64,000 nucleotides of DNA from Paracoccus haematequi (GTDB lineage: Bacteria > Pseudomonadota > Alphaproteobacteria > Rhodobacterales > Rhodobacteraceae): assembly GCF_900631945.1 (NCBI RefSeq), contig NZ_UZWE01000033.1:1-64000 (forward strand), read 5' to 3'. The notes beneath the pieces are model-generated. The model had not been told where the DNA came from, did no database searches, and was given only the letters and a program-made list of their open reading frames with translations. Position 1 is the stretch's first letter. The number at the start of each line of letters is the position of its first letter. Below, piece by piece: positions 16,581-25,608 of the stretch. The translations under genes were made by a program, and so were the position numbers.

Positions 16581-16936
16581 TGCAGGTCTTCGACAAGATC
16601 ATCTCGGATCGGGGGTCGCGCTATGCGGTGTCGGGCGGGGCGGCGGCCAGCCGGGCCGAGGTCGCGGCGCTGCTGGCGGAACTGACGCGCGACAAGCGGT
16701 TCGCCAAGGCCACGCATCACAGTTGGGCGGCGGTCCTGGCGGGCGAGCCGGTCAAAGACGACGACGGCGAAGCGGGTGCCGGTGCGCTGATCCTGCAAAT
16801 GCTGGAGCGCGCCGGGCTGCGCGATCAAGCGGTGATCGTGACCCGCTGGTATGGCGGCAAGCATCTGGGCGGCGACCGCTTCCGCCATGTGGCGGAGGCG
16901 GTCAGGATTTATCTGCGCGAGACCGGCTTGGGTTAG
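16580..16936 (+). CDS. YigZ/IMPACT N-terminal domain protein (UPF0029)
   Basis: This 118-residue protein has the UPF0029 core: a KATHHSWAAVL segment, DDDGEAGAGALILQMLE and VTRWYGGKHLGGDRF. It corresponds to the N-terminal domain of YigZ/IMPACT only; the C-terminal domain of about 80 residues is absent, so it is a single-domain version. The biochemical role is unknown, though IMPACT affects translation control in eukaryotes. The ATG overlaps the stop of the fur-like gene and the 3' end overlaps the convergent oxidoreductase by four bases. Confidence 0.88.
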   Translation: MQVFDKIISDRGSRYAVSGGAAASRAEVAALLAELTRDKRFAKATHHSWAAVLAGEPVKDDDGEAGAGALILQMLERAGLRDQAVIVTRWYGGKHLGGDRFRHVAEAVRIYLRETGLG

Positions 16937-17952
16937 CGCCAGCCAAGCGCCGGGGCGACGTGGCGCAGGATGCTGTCCAGCACATGGACGTTGTAATCCA
17001 CGCCCAGCATGTTCGGCACCGTCAGCAGCAGGGTATCGGCCTCGGCGATGGCCTCGTCGTCGCGCAACTGGTCCACCAGGCAGTCGGGTTCGTCGGCATA
17101 GCTGCGCCCGAACACGGCGCGATAGTTGTCGATGTTGCCGATCTGGTCGCTGTCCTTGCCGCCGCGCCCGAAATAGCGGCGGTCCATGTCGTTGACCAGG
17201 GCGAAGATCGACCGGCTGACCGACACGCGCGGGGTCCGCCGATGGCCCGCAGCCTTCCAGGCGTCGCGATAGATGCGGATCTGGCGGGCCTGCTGGACAT
17301 GGAACGGCTCGCCCGATTCATCCACTTTCAGGGTCGAGCTTTGCAGGTTCATGCCCATCCGCGCCGCCCATTCAGCCGTCGCGTTCGAGGCCGATCCCCA
17401 CCAGATCCGGTCGCGCAGACCTTCGGAATGGGGTTCCAGCCGCAACAGGCCCGGCGGGTTCGGAAACATCAGGCGCGGGTTCGGCCGCGCGAAGCCCTTG
17501 CCCTCAAGCTGTTGCAGGAACACCTCGGTATGACGGCGGGCCATGTCTTGGTCGGTCTCGCCCTCGGCGGGGTGATAGCCGAAGTGGCGCCAGCCATCGA
17601 CGACCTGTTCGGGGCTGCCCCGGCTGATGCCCAGTTGCAGCCGCCCGCCCGAGATCAGGTCGGCCGCCCCCGCGTCCTCGACCATGTACAGCGGGTTTTC
17701 ATAGCGCATGTCGATGACGCCGGTGCCGATCTCGATCCGGCTGGTGCGCGCGCCGACGGCCGCCAGCAGCGGGAACGGAGAGGCCAGTTGGCGGGCGAAG
17801 TGATGCACGCGGAAATAGGCGCCATCCGCGCCCAGCTCCTCGGCCGCAACCGCCAGATCGATGGATTGCAGCAGCACGTCCTGGGCGGTGCGGACCTGGG
17901 ATCCGGGTTCCGGCGACCAGTGGCCGAAGGACAGAAAGCCGATCTTCTTCAT
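16933..17952 (-). CDS. LLM-class flavin-dependent oxidoreductase
   Basis: This 339-residue cytoplasmic protein has the bacterial-luciferase-like TIM barrel. Characteristic pieces are the first strand KIGFLSFGHW, GADGAYFRVHHF, RIEIGTGVIDMRYENPLYMVEDAG at about 72-95, and GRLQLGISRGSP. It should use FMNH2 or F420-type flavin to oxidise an unknown substrate. It is monocistronic and converges on the YigZ-like gene. Confidence 0.87.
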   Translation of the reverse strand: MKKIGFLSFGHWSPEPGSQVRTAQDVLLQSIDLAVAAEELGADGAYFRVHHFARQLASPFPLLAAVGARTSRIEIGTGVIDMRYENPLYMVEDAGAADLISGGRLQLGISRGSPEQVVDGWRHFGYHPAEGETDQDMARRHTEVFLQQLEGKGFARPNPRLMFPNPPGLLRLEPHSEGLRDRIWWGSASNATAEWAARMGMNLQSSTLKVDESGEPFHVQQARQIRIYRDAWKAAGHRRTPRVSVSRSIFALVNDMDRRYFGRGGKDSDQIGNIDNYRAVFGRSYADEPDCLVDQLRDDEAIAEADTLLLTVPNMLGVDYNVHVLDSILRHVAPALGWR

Positions 17953-18066
17953 GAATTTCCCTTGCTGCGCGGGATTGCGCGTTACCGGGGATGTAGGGTC
18001 CGGCCCCGCGCCGCCGCAAGGTTCACCGGCGCGCAGGGGCTGTGCGCCGATGTGCGCACCGACCCG

Positions 18067-18939
18067 TCACTTCCAGCGGCGGTGGACCCAGAACCACTGG
18101 TCCATGTGGCGGCGGACCAGCATCTCCAGATCGTCGTTCAGCGCCTGCATCATCGCGGCGGGATCGCTGTGCGGGACCGGATCGCCGACATGGACGCGGA
18201 ACCGCAGCCCGTCCGGGCAGCGGATGCCGTGGACCGGGATCAGCAAGGCGTCGTATCGCAGCGCAAGCTCGGCGGGGGTCAGGACCGTGCGGCTGGGCAG
18301 GTCGAAGAAGCGCAGTTCCGGGGCGTGGCGGTCGTATTGGTCGAAGCCCAGGGCCAGCCAGCCGCCGCCCTTCAGGAACCGCAGCATCGAGGCAAGGCCC
18401 GACCGGCCGCGCGGGAACAGCGGCTCGGCGATGGCGGTGATAGCGGGGATGTAGTGGCGGTTGAACGCCTCGTTGTTCATCGGACGGTACAGCGCGCCGA
18501 CCGGCCAGCCGCGCCCGGCAAGCGCCGCGCGCATGGCGTCGTAATTGCCGAAATGCGCGCAGGCGATGATGACCGGGCGATGCGCGTCGAAGGCGGCCTC
18601 CAACGCGGGCAGGCCGGGGCCTTCCAGCGGGTCGGCGTCGCGGATCCGGGCGGTGAATTCCTCGCCCGAATAGATCTCGGCCACCGACCGCCCGGCATTG
18701 TCGGGGACGGCGCGGGTCAGGGCCTTGACCTCGGCTTCGGTCAGGTCGGGGCGCGCCAGGGCCAGGTTGTCGCGGATCCGCCGGCGCCAGCCTGCCAGCG
18801 GGCCCAGAACATGCCCGAACAGCCAGCCGACCGCAGGGATGCGTCTTTCGTAGGGCAGCAGCCGGGCCAGCCCGATCACCGACAGGAAGGCGGCATTGGC
18901 GATGCGGTCGGACAGGGGAGGCGTGTCGGGATGGCTCAT
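18067..18939 (-). CDS. Lysophospholipid acyltransferase family protein (LpxL/HtrB-like)
   Basis: This 290-residue membrane-associated acyltransferase has the catalytic H-x4-D motif AHFGNYD near residue 130 and an ALGFDQYDRHAP segment where LpxL proteins bind the acceptor. A hydrophobic N-terminal region serves as anchor. It probably adds a secondary acyl chain to lipid A or another lipid. Its ATG overlaps the stop of the EamA gene by four bases. It is the last gene of a five-gene run starting at 22458. Confidence 0.85.
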   Translation of the reverse strand: MSHPDTPPLSDRIANAAFLSVIGLARLLPYERRIPAVGWLFGHVLGPLAGWRRRIRDNLALARPDLTEAEVKALTRAVPDNAGRSVAEIYSGEEFTARIRDADPLEGPGLPALEAAFDAHRPVIIACAHFGNYDAMRAALAGRGWPVGALYRPMNNEAFNRHYIPAITAIAEPLFPRGRSGLASMLRFLKGGGWLALGFDQYDRHAPELRFFDLPSRTVLTPAELALRYDALLIPVHGIRCPDGLRFRVHVGDPVPHSDPAAMMQALNDDLEMLVRRHMDQWFWVHRRWK

Positions 18940-19859
18940 GGCATTCTCCGCGCCGCGCGGGATTCGCGCGACCAGACATAGAGGCCCGCCGCGACGATCA
19001 GCCCGGCGCCCGCGACCGTGAACGGATCCGGCAACTGCCCGAACAGCAGCCAGCCCCACAGCCCCGCCCAGACCAGCCCGGTATAGCCGAAGGGGGCCAG
19101 CACGCCCGCCTCGGCCGTGGCGAAGGCGCGGACCAGCAGATACTGGCTGAGCGTGCCGAAGATCCCCAGCAGCGCGAAGGCCCACAGGTCGGCCATGGCG
19201 ATGGGCTGCCAGACGAAGGGCACCACCAGCGATGTCAGCGCGCTGCCCACCACCGCCGACCACATGACCGAGGTCGCGACCGAATCCGCCCGCGCCATCC
19301 GCGTCAGCAGCGCGCCCGCGGCATAGGTGAAGGCCCCCGCCAGCGGCAGCAGGGCGGCGGGCTGGAAGACGCCCAGGCCGGGGCGGATGATGATCAGCGC
19401 GCCGATCAACGCCACGCCGATGCCCGCCAGCCGCCGGGGGCCGATCCTCTCGCCCAGGAACAGTGCGGCGCCCAGGGTGATCAGGACGGGGTTCAGGTCC
19501 ATGATCGCGGTCGCCTCGGCCAGGCCGATATATTGCAGCGAACTGAAGAACAGCCCGACCGAGCCAAGCTGCATCAGCGCGCGGGAAAATTGCAGGCAGG
19601 GGCGGCGGGTGCGCATCAGCGGAAACATCGCGTCCCGGAAGATCACCGCGAAGATCGCCAGGTTGCCGACGAAGCGCGCCCAGACCACCTGCGCCGGGTG
19701 ATAGGTCTGGGTCAGGTGCTTGGCGGTCGCGTCCATCAGCGTAAATCCCAGGATCGCGGCCAGGATCAGGGCGATGCCCGCCGTCTGCGCGTTGGCGGGC
19801 CTGCCCGTCGCAGGGTTTTTCCGCCCCATCAGGGCAAAGGCCCGCGCCAGAACCTGCAT
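18936..19859 (-). CDS. EamA/DMT-family transporter
   Basis: This 307-residue inner-membrane protein has about ten hydrophobic helices arranged as two EamA repeats, with the signatures YHPAQVVWARFVGN and GEATAIMDLNPVLITLGAALFLGE-type helices (read here as LAEATAIMDLNPV). DMT carriers export metabolites; RhaT- and RarD-like relatives differ in substrate, which cannot be assigned here. It starts three bases after the xerD stop and overlaps the acyltransferase gene. Confidence 0.88.
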   Translation of the reverse strand: MQVLARAFALMGRKNPATGRPANAQTAGIALILAAILGFTLMDATAKHLTQTYHPAQVVWARFVGNLAIFAVIFRDAMFPLMRTRRPCLQFSRALMQLGSVGLFFSSLQYIGLAEATAIMDLNPVLITLGAALFLGERIGPRRLAGIGVALIGALIIIRPGLGVFQPAALLPLAGAFTYAAGALLTRMARADSVATSVMWSAVVGSALTSLVVPFVWQPIAMADLWAFALLGIFGTLSQYLLVRAFATAEAGVLAPFGYTGLVWAGLWGWLLFGQLPDPFTVAGAGLIVAAGLYVWSRESRAARRMP

Positions 19860-19862
19860 TCC

Positions 19863-20840
19863 CTATTCCCCCGCTTCCCGTCCCGCCTTCCTAGAGACGG
19901 CGGGGGCCTGGGCCAAGGGGTGATGGGTCAGGACCAGGTCGCGCATCCGTTCGTCCAGGACATGGGTATAGATCTCGGTCGTGCCCAGGTCGGCATGGCC
20001 CAGCAGGGTCTGGATGGACCGCAGGTCGGCCCCGCCTTGCAGCAGATGCGTGGCGAAGGCGTGGCGGATCACATGCGGCGTGACGCGGGCGGGGGACACG
20101 CCCGCCGCCACCGCCATGTCGTTCAGCAGCCGACCGAAGGTCTGGCGCGGCATGTGCCCCGCCGCGCCGGGGGCGGGAAACAGCCAGCGCGCGCCCTTGC
20201 CCGCGACCAGGCGGCCCAGCGGGCTGTCCTTGGGCGCGTTGTCGCGGACCGCAAGCCAGGCCGACAGGGCGCGCCGGGCGGGCGGCGTCAGGGGCACCAT
20301 ACGTTCCTTGTCGCCCTTGCCGCGGATCAGCAGCACATGGGGATCGCCCCGGCAGGCGGCGGCGGGCAGCGACACCAGCTCGCTGACGCGCATCCCGGTC
20401 GCATACAGAAGCTCGATCAGGCACAGGTTGCGCGCCTGATCGGCGGGGTGGCGCCCGATCCGGGGCGCGGCGGCCAGAAGGGCGTCGATCTCGTCCCGGT
20501 CCAGCGTCTTGGGCAGGCGCTTGGCCCGGCCCGGCCCGCTGATGCGGATCGCGGGATCGTCGTCGCGCCAGCCTTCCTCCAGCGCGAAGCGGGTGAACTG
20601 GCGGATCGAGGACAGCCGCCGCGCCCGCGTGGCCCGCGACAGGCCCTGAGCGTCGCAATGGGTCAGGTAATCTTCGACCCGTTCGCGGGTCAGGTCGGCC
20701 AAGGCCAGCCTGCGCGCGGCCAGCCAGTCGGACAGGTCGCGCAGGTCGCGGCCATAGGCCAGCACGGTGTTGCGCGCCGACCCGGATTCGGCGGCCTTGG
20801 CGTCCAGAAAGGCCGATATGGCGCGATGATCGGCAATCAC
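19863..20840 (-). CDS. xerD: Site-specific tyrosine recombinase XerD
   Basis: This 325-residue protein has an N-terminal SAM-like core-binding domain (residues 1-90) and a tyrosine recombinase domain with all catalytic residues: R151, K175, H256, R259, H282 and Y291. It should act with XerC at dif to resolve chromosome dimers. The start is GTG 20840, in a GTGA overlap with the gene upstream. It is host housekeeping, not the island integrase, as shown by its composition, full catalytic set and operon setting. Confidence 0.92.
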   Translation of the reverse strand: MIADHRAISAFLDAKAAESGSARNTVLAYGRDLRDLSDWLAARRLALADLTRERVEDYLTHCDAQGLSRATRARRLSSIRQFTRFALEEGWRDDDPAIRISGPGRAKRLPKTLDRDEIDALLAAAPRIGRHPADQARNLCLIELLYATGMRVSELVSLPAAACRGDPHVLLIRGKGDKERMVPLTPPARRALSAWLAVRDNAPKDSPLGRLVAGKGARWLFPAPGAAGHMPRQTFGRLLNDMAVAAGVSPARVTPHVIRHAFATHLLQGGADLRSIQTLLGHADLGTTEIYTHVLDERMRDLVLTHHPLAQAPAVSRKAGREAGE

Positions 20841-22294
20841 GGGCTGGGCCGCATGACGGGCAGCAGCGACAGTTGCGCGGCGGCCAGGTCGGCCTCGGCC
20901 CCCAGCCCCAAGGCGCGCAGCATGGCCAGACCGCGCCCGGCGCGGGCCATGTCGCCGTCCAGGCCCGCGTCCACATCGGCCATGGCGGTCAGCAGCGCCT
21001 CGCCCCTTTGGGTGGCGGGCGGCTCGACGGCTTCGGCGTTCAGCGCGGGGTCCAGGACCAGCGGCATCGGCACCGGCAGCCCCTGCCACTGGCGCAGGAT
21101 CGTGGCGATCTCGGCCGACCGGCCTTCGCCCCCCTGCGGCAGGTCGGCAGCGATCATCGCGGCCAGCACATCGGCCATGCCCGCCTTGCGGAATTCGTCG
21201 AAGGCAGCCGGCAGCGCGGGCGAGGGATCGCCGCCCGCCAAGGCGGCCTCCAGCGTGCGCATCGCGCCCGCACGTTCCCAGACCCCGCCCGAGGCGGCGG
21301 GTTTCTGTTCGCTGTACAGCGCGCGCAGCGCGGCGGGGGACATCGCCCCGGCGCGGGCCAGCCGCTCGGCCGCGTCCAGCCGGGCCTTCCAGCCGTTGTT
21401 CGGGCGCAGATCGGAATGGGCGAAGGCGATCGGCAGCGAGGATGTCGGCAGCGGCTGGCCGATCGCCTCGTGGATGCGGAAATCCAGGGGCGTCATGCGG
21501 TCCGACGGCGGCAGCATCTGGTCGCTGTCCACATAGGCATCGTCCAGGAAATGCGTCAGCAGCACCGCCTGGCCCTGATCCAGCAGGCCCAGCGTCTCTG
21601 CCCCGTGCAGGCTGATCGCGGCGGCGGCCCAGTCGCCCGTCTGCGCCAGGCAGAAGATCCGCGCGGCGAAGCTGGGGGCGATGCCGGGGGTGGTGTTCAT
21701 GATTTCGCAGGCGCGCGCCTCGTCCCCTTCCAGCAGGGCGATGTCGAACAGACGGCGAAAGATCTCGGGCGTGGTGGGTCCGGCGGCGGTCAGCAGGGCC
21801 TGCGCCCGGTCCACCGCGCCCGCGTCCAGCAGGCGGTCGGCGCGGGCCAGGAACAGCGTGCCCGGCGGCGCGTCGGCCTGGCTGGGCGGGGTCAGCTGCG
21901 TGGTCAGCAGGCGGTCCAGCAGCGCGTTCATCGCGGGCAGCCGCGCCGGGGTGCGCAGGATCAGCCCGGCCAGCGTGGCGGCGCTGCTGCCCGCCCACAG
22001 ATCGGCCGGAAGCCCCGCCTTGCGCGGCGTCTTCAGGCCCACCGTGTCGGGGTTGCCGATGCCCAGGCGCGTGACCTGGACCGGCCCGACCTCGCCCGTG
22101 GTGGCCACCGGCTTGGGACCGGGCGCGCCCGGAACGCCGGGAGGCGGCGCATCGCCGGGCCGCCAGGCCGAGCTTTCGCGGTCGGGCCCGCGCACGCTGC
22201 CCGACAGCCAGTCGCTGGCCGACAGAGGTTGCTGGGCCTGGGCGGGCAGGGCCAGACCAAGCGCCAGGGCAAGGGGCAGCAGGCGATGGCTCAC
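20837..22294 (-). CDS. Secreted helical protein of unknown function
   Basis: This 485-residue protein has a signal peptide of about 20 residues ending LPAQA. A proline/glycine-rich linker follows, then a long, mainly alpha-helical region with alanine-rich repeats (ERLARAG, RAGRGLAMLRALGLG) that may form a TPR-like solenoid. Two cysteines (EARACEIM, ARIFCLAQ) could form a disulphide. GTG 22294 is the start because it overlaps the upstream stop by four bases. It lies between a small membrane protein gene and xerD, an arrangement I recall in other Rhodobacteraceae. The function is unknown. Confidence 0.8.
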   Translation of the reverse strand: MSHRLLPLALALGLALPAQAQQPLSASDWLSGSVRGPDRESSAWRPGDAPPPGVPGAPGPKPVATTGEVGPVQVTRLGIGNPDTVGLKTPRKAGLPADLWAGSSAATLAGLILRTPARLPAMNALLDRLLTTQLTPPSQADAPPGTLFLARADRLLDAGAVDRAQALLTAAGPTTPEIFRRLFDIALLEGDEARACEIMNTTPGIAPSFAARIFCLAQTGDWAAAAISLHGAETLGLLDQGQAVLLTHFLDDAYVDSDQMLPPSDRMTPLDFRIHEAIGQPLPTSSLPIAFAHSDLRPNNGWKARLDAAERLARAGAMSPAALRALYSEQKPAASGGVWERAGAMRTLEAALAGGDPSPALPAAFDEFRKAGMADVLAAMIAADLPQGGEGRSAEIATILRQWQGLPVPMPLVLDPALNAEAVEPPATQRGEALLTAMADVDAGLDGDMARAGRGLAMLRALGLGAEADLAAAQLSLLPVMRPSP

Positions 22295-22458
22295 TCGGTC
22301 GCGGTCCCGGTTGCGGGGGCGGCGGGGGCCGCCGGGGCGCCGCTGACGGGGCTGCGCACTTCTGACCGGACCGGCTGCATGTCGCCGAAATAGGCATAGC
22401 CCGCCAGGCCGACCACCGCCGCCACGATCAGCACCACCAGAACCTTGAGCAGCCGCAT
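22291..22458 (-). CDS. Small membrane-anchored protein
   Basis: This 55-residue protein has one hydrophobic helix (about residues 4-22) and a short periplasmic tail rich in alanine and proline (GAPAAPAAPATG). It overlaps the following gene by four bases and is divergent from aroK. The function is unknown, but the operon placement suggests a role with the secreted helical protein downstream. Confidence 0.7.
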   Translation of the reverse strand: MRLLKVLVVLIVAAVVGLAGYAYFGDMQPVRSEVRSPVSGAPAAPAAPATGTATE

Positions 22459-22582
22459 CGAATTCGCCTCGTTTCTTTGTCGTTTGCGCTTGCGGCCGGT
22501 CTTTTGCCGGCCTGACCGGAATATATATGGCATTTTCCGAAAGATCACGCCATTCAGTCGGGCCAAGAAACGGGGGACAGAC

Positions 22583-23134
22583 ATGCGCCAGCGTCTGGGG
22601 CGCCATATCGTGCTGATCGGAATGATGGGGGCGGGTAAGACCGCGCTTGGGTCGGAACTGGCTCGGCGGCTGCACGTCCCCTTCACCGATTCGGATGTCG
22701 AGATCGAGACGGCGGCCGCCATGTCCATTTCCGAAATCTTCGCCCGCGACGGAGAGGCCTTCTTCCGCGACCGAGAGGCGCAGGTGATCGCCCGGATCCT
22801 GCGGGAATCGCCGCGCGTGATCTCGACCGGCGGGGGGGCTTGGATGCAGGACCGCAACCGCGCGGCCATCGGCGCGGCAGGCATGTCGGTCTGGCTGTCC
22901 TGCGACTTGGACACGCTGTGGCACCGCGTCCGCCAGCGCAGCACCCGGCCCCTGCTGCAAACCGCCGATCCCAAGGGCACGCTGGCGCGGCTGCTGGCCG
23001 AGCGGAACCCCACCTATGCCCTGGCCGAACTGACCTTTCCCGCCCGCCCCGGCGACAGCGTGGATGCCGCGACGACGCGGCTGCTGGACGCCATCCGAAC
23101 CGCCGATCCCGCCCTTGTGACCGAGACGCCATGA
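22583..23134 (+). CDS. aroK: Shikimate kinase
   Basis: This 183-residue cytoplasmic enzyme phosphorylates shikimate at the 3-hydroxyl in chorismate synthesis. Walker A GMMGAGKT is at about 13-20, the DSDVEIE substrate/Mg motif near 36, FFRDRE near 61 and STGGGAW near 81. I chose ATG 22583 after GGGGGACAG rather than an in-frame upstream ATG, because the former gives the standard length. aroB follows with a four-base overlap. Confidence 0.95.
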   Translation: MRQRLGRHIVLIGMMGAGKTALGSELARRLHVPFTDSDVEIETAAAMSISEIFARDGEAFFRDREAQVIARILRESPRVISTGGGAWMQDRNRAAIGAAGMSVWLSCDLDTLWHRVRQRSTRPLLQTADPKGTLARLLAERNPTYALAELTFPARPGDSVDAATTRLLDAIRTADPALVTETP

Positions 23135-24240
23135 CCTCTGATCCCGTTACCGTCCATGTTCCCCTGGACGACCGCGCCTATGACGTGCGCATCGGCCCCG
23201 GCCTGATCGACCGCGCGGGCAGTGAAATCGCGCCCCTGCTGCGTCGCCCCCGCGTGGCCATCGTCACCGACGAAACCGTGGCCGGGCTGCATCTGCCGCG
23301 CCTGCAAGCCGCGCTGAAGGCCGAAGGCATCGCGTCCGAGGCGCTGACGCTGCCTGCGGGCGAAGCCACGAAAAGCTGGCCGCACCTGACCGCCTGCGTC
23401 GAATGGCTGCTGGAACAGCGGGTCGAACGCCGCGACATCGTGGTGGCCTTCGGCGGCGGCGTGATCGGCGACCTGGTGGGCTTTGCCGCCGCGATCCTGC
23501 GTCGGGGCGTGCGCTTCGTGCAGATCCCCACCACGCTGCTGGCGCAGGTGGACAGCAGCGTCGGCGGCAAGACCGGCATCAACAGCCCGCATGGCAAGAA
23601 CCTGATCGGCGCCTTCCATCAGCCCTCGCTGGTTCTGGCCGACATCGCGGTGCTGGACACGCTGAGCCCGCGCGATTTCCTCGCAGGCTATGGCGAGGTC
23701 GCGAAATACGGCCTGCTGGGCGACGCGGATTTCTTCGAATGGCTGGAAGCGAACGCCCCCCGCCTGCGCGACGATCTGACGCTGCGCCAGCACGCCGTGG
23801 CCCATTCGGTCGCCATGAAGGCCGGGATCGTCACGCGCGATGAAACGGAACAGGGCGAACGGGCGCTGCTGAACCTGGGCCACACCTTTGGCCATGCGCT
23901 GGAATCCGCGACCGGCTATTCGTCCCGCCTGTTGCATGGCGAAGGCGTGGCGGTCGGCTGCGCGCTGGCCTTCGATCTGTCGGCCCGGATGGGCCTGTGC
24001 AGCCAGGAAGCGCCGTCGCGGGTGCTGGAACACCTGCGCCGGATGGGAATGCCCGCCGCGATCCGCGATATTCCGGGCGATCTGCCCGACGATGCGGCGC
24101 TGATCGCGTTGATGGGGCAGGACAAGAAGGTCGTTGACGGCCGCCTGCGATTCGTCCTGGCGCGCGGCATCGGCGAGGCTTTCGTCAGCGACGAGGTGCA
24201 GCCCGACACCCTGGCTGCCGTGCTGCGGGACGCCCGCTAG
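23131..24240 (+). CDS. aroB: 3-dehydroquinate synthase
   Basis: This 369-residue cytoplasmic NAD- and metal-dependent enzyme converts DAHP to 3-dehydroquinate. It shows the [14 protein letters not shown] nucleotide-binding region at about 109-122, [15 protein letters not shown], and metal ligands in [20 protein letters not shown] and [10 protein letters not shown]. Its ATG overlaps the aroK stop, the usual aroKB pairing. Confidence 0.96.
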   Translation: MTSDPVTVHVPLDDRAYDVRIGPGLIDRAGSEIAPLLRRPRVAIVTDETVAGLHLPRLQAALKAEGIASEALTLPAGEATKSWPHLTACVEWLLEQRVERRDIVVAFGGGVIGDLVGFAAAILRRGVRFVQIPTTLLAQVDSSVGGKTGINSPHGKNLIGAFHQPSLVLADIAVLDTLSPRDFLAGYGEVAKYGLLGDADFFEWLEANAPRLRDDLTLRQHAVAHSVAMKAGIVTRDETEQGERALLNLGHTFGHALESATGYSSRLLHGEGVAVGCALAFDLSARMGLCSQEAPSRVLEHLRRMGMPAAIRDIPGDLPDDAALIALMGQDKKVVDGRLRFVLARGIGEAFVSDEVQPDTLAAVLRDAR

Positions 24241-24257
24241 GGCGCCCCGACCGCAGA

Positions 24258-24740
24258 TCAGAACGGGATTTCGTCGTCGTAATCGCTGCGGCTGCTGCCG
24301 CCCTTGTTGCCGCCGCCCGAGGACGAGCCGCCCCGGTCGTAATCGTCATAACCGCCGCTGTCGCGGCCGGCGCCGCCGGCGGATCCGCCCCGGCCTTCCA
24401 GCATCGTCAACTCGCTGCGATAGGGGCGCAGGGCGACCTCGGTCGTATAGCGGTCGGCGCCGGACTGATCCTGCCATTTCCGGGTCTCAAGCTGACCCTC
24501 GACATAGATCTTGCTGCCCTTCTTCAGATATTGCTCGGCCACGCGGACCAGAGGTTCCGAATGGATGACGACGGAATGCCATTCCGTCCGCTCCTTGCGT
24601 TCGCCGGTATTGCGGTCCTTCCACGTCTCCGAGGTGGCGATGCGCAGGTTCGCGATCTTGCCGCCATTCTGAAAGGTGCGGATTTCGGGATCGGCGCCCA
24701 GATTGCCGATCAGGATGACCTTGTTGACGCTGCCTGCCAT
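24258..24740 (-). CDS. ssb: Single-stranded DNA-binding protein
   Basis: This 160-residue protein has the OB fold (residues 1-110, starting [15 protein letters not shown]), a glycine/serine/aspartate-rich linker, and the acidic C-terminal tip DDEIPF that recruits replication and repair partners. It converges on aroB with 17 bases between stops. Size and architecture are standard for SSB. Confidence 0.96.
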   Translation of the reverse strand: MAGSVNKVILIGNLGADPEIRTFQNGGKIANLRIATSETWKDRNTGERKERTEWHSVVIHSEPLVRVAEQYLKKGSKIYVEGQLETRKWQDQSGADRYTTEVALRPYRSELTMLEGRGGSAGGAGRDSGGYDDYDRGGSSSGGGNKGGSSRSDYDDEIPF

Positions 24741-24905
24741 GACGTTTTCCTGCAAAGATGGTCTTGCGACGGGTCTAGCGCAGCCCCCGCCGCGATGCAA
24801 ATGCGCGCTTTGCCGCCGCGTGCTGCCTGGCCGAAAAGCGATGCTGGCGATGCGGCCCGATTTCTGTATAGTCCCCGCAAAACCCAGAACAACGAGGGAC
24901 GGGAC

Positions 24906-25529
24906 ATGACATTCATCCCTACCATCAAGGCGGGTCTGTGCGCGATGCTGGTCGCCGGCCTTGCGCTGCCCGCCGGGGCCGAGGGGCTGCGCCTGTCGGG
25001 CAGTTCGTCGAAATCGCGCGCCGAACAGTTCGCCCGCCAAACGCGGCTGATGGATTCGCGGCTGGCCGGGCAATACCAGCAATCGGCGCGGCTCCAGCCG
25101 CGCGGCGGCGCCTCCAGTTCGGTCGAGATCGAGCTTTCGGCGAACATCCCCGCCTATCGCGGCAAGCGCAGCGACTTCATCCCCCACGCCCGCGCCGCCG
25201 CCCGGCGCTATGGCATCCCCGAAGATCTGTTCCTGCGGCTGGTCCAGCAGGAATCGGGCTGGAACCCAAGCGCCCGGTCTCACAAAGGCGCCACCGGCCT
25301 TGCGCAACTGATGCCCGGAACGGCGGCCAAGCTGGGCGTGAACCCGCATGACCCGGTGCAGAACCTGCATGGCGGCGCGCGCTACCTGCGGATGATGTAC
25401 AACCAGTTCGGCAACTGGCGCCTGGCGCTTGCCGCCTATAACGCCGGGCCGGGCGCGGTGCAGAAATACAACGGCATCCCACCCTATCGCGAAACCCGCA
25501 ACTATGTGCGGATCATCGCGGGCGGCTGA
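24906..25529 (+). CDS. Lytic transglycosylase (SLT family)
   Basis: This 207-residue periplasmic enzyme has a signal peptide of about 24 residues (LALPAGA) and an SLT domain at about 95-205. The catalytic glutamate is in VQQESGWNP, followed by [15 protein letters not shown] and NAGPGAV. It cleaves peptidoglycan to 1,6-anhydromuropeptides. It is smaller than Slt70, without the superhelical domain. The ATG follows GAGGGACGGGAC. It has its own transcription unit. Confidence 0.92.
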   Translation: MTFIPTIKAGLCAMLVAGLALPAGAEGLRLSGSSSKSRAEQFARQTRLMDSRLAGQYQQSARLQPRGGASSSVEIELSANIPAYRGKRSDFIPHARAAARRYGIPEDLFLRLVQQESGWNPSARSHKGATGLAQLMPGTAAKLGVNPHDPVQNLHGGARYLRMMYNQFGNWRLALAAYNAGPGAVQKYNGIPPYRETRNYVRIIAGG

Positions 25530-25540
25530 AGCCTTTTCTG

Positions 25541-25603
25541 TGTCCAAATATCGTCGGGGGTGAATTGCGCCCCGCGCAAGAGGGGGGCGCGAGCGCCCCC
25601 TTT
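25541..25603 (-). repeat. Hairpin-containing intergenic repeat, copy 2; possible terminator
   Basis: The segment starts GTCCAAATATC, as in the other two copies, then CGGGGG, and ends with a perfect hairpin of arms GGGGGCGC and GCGCCCCC (25583-25600) followed by TTTCTT on the plus strand. It lies between the convergent transglycosylase and homoserine dehydrogenase genes, so it may terminate transcription of the former. Confidence 0.55.
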
Positions 25604-25608
25604 CTTCG

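Noticed and set aside
19863..20840. Island integrase for the tyrosine recombinase
   Set aside because: It lies 14 kb from the island, in a host operon with host composition, and aligns with XerD architecture.
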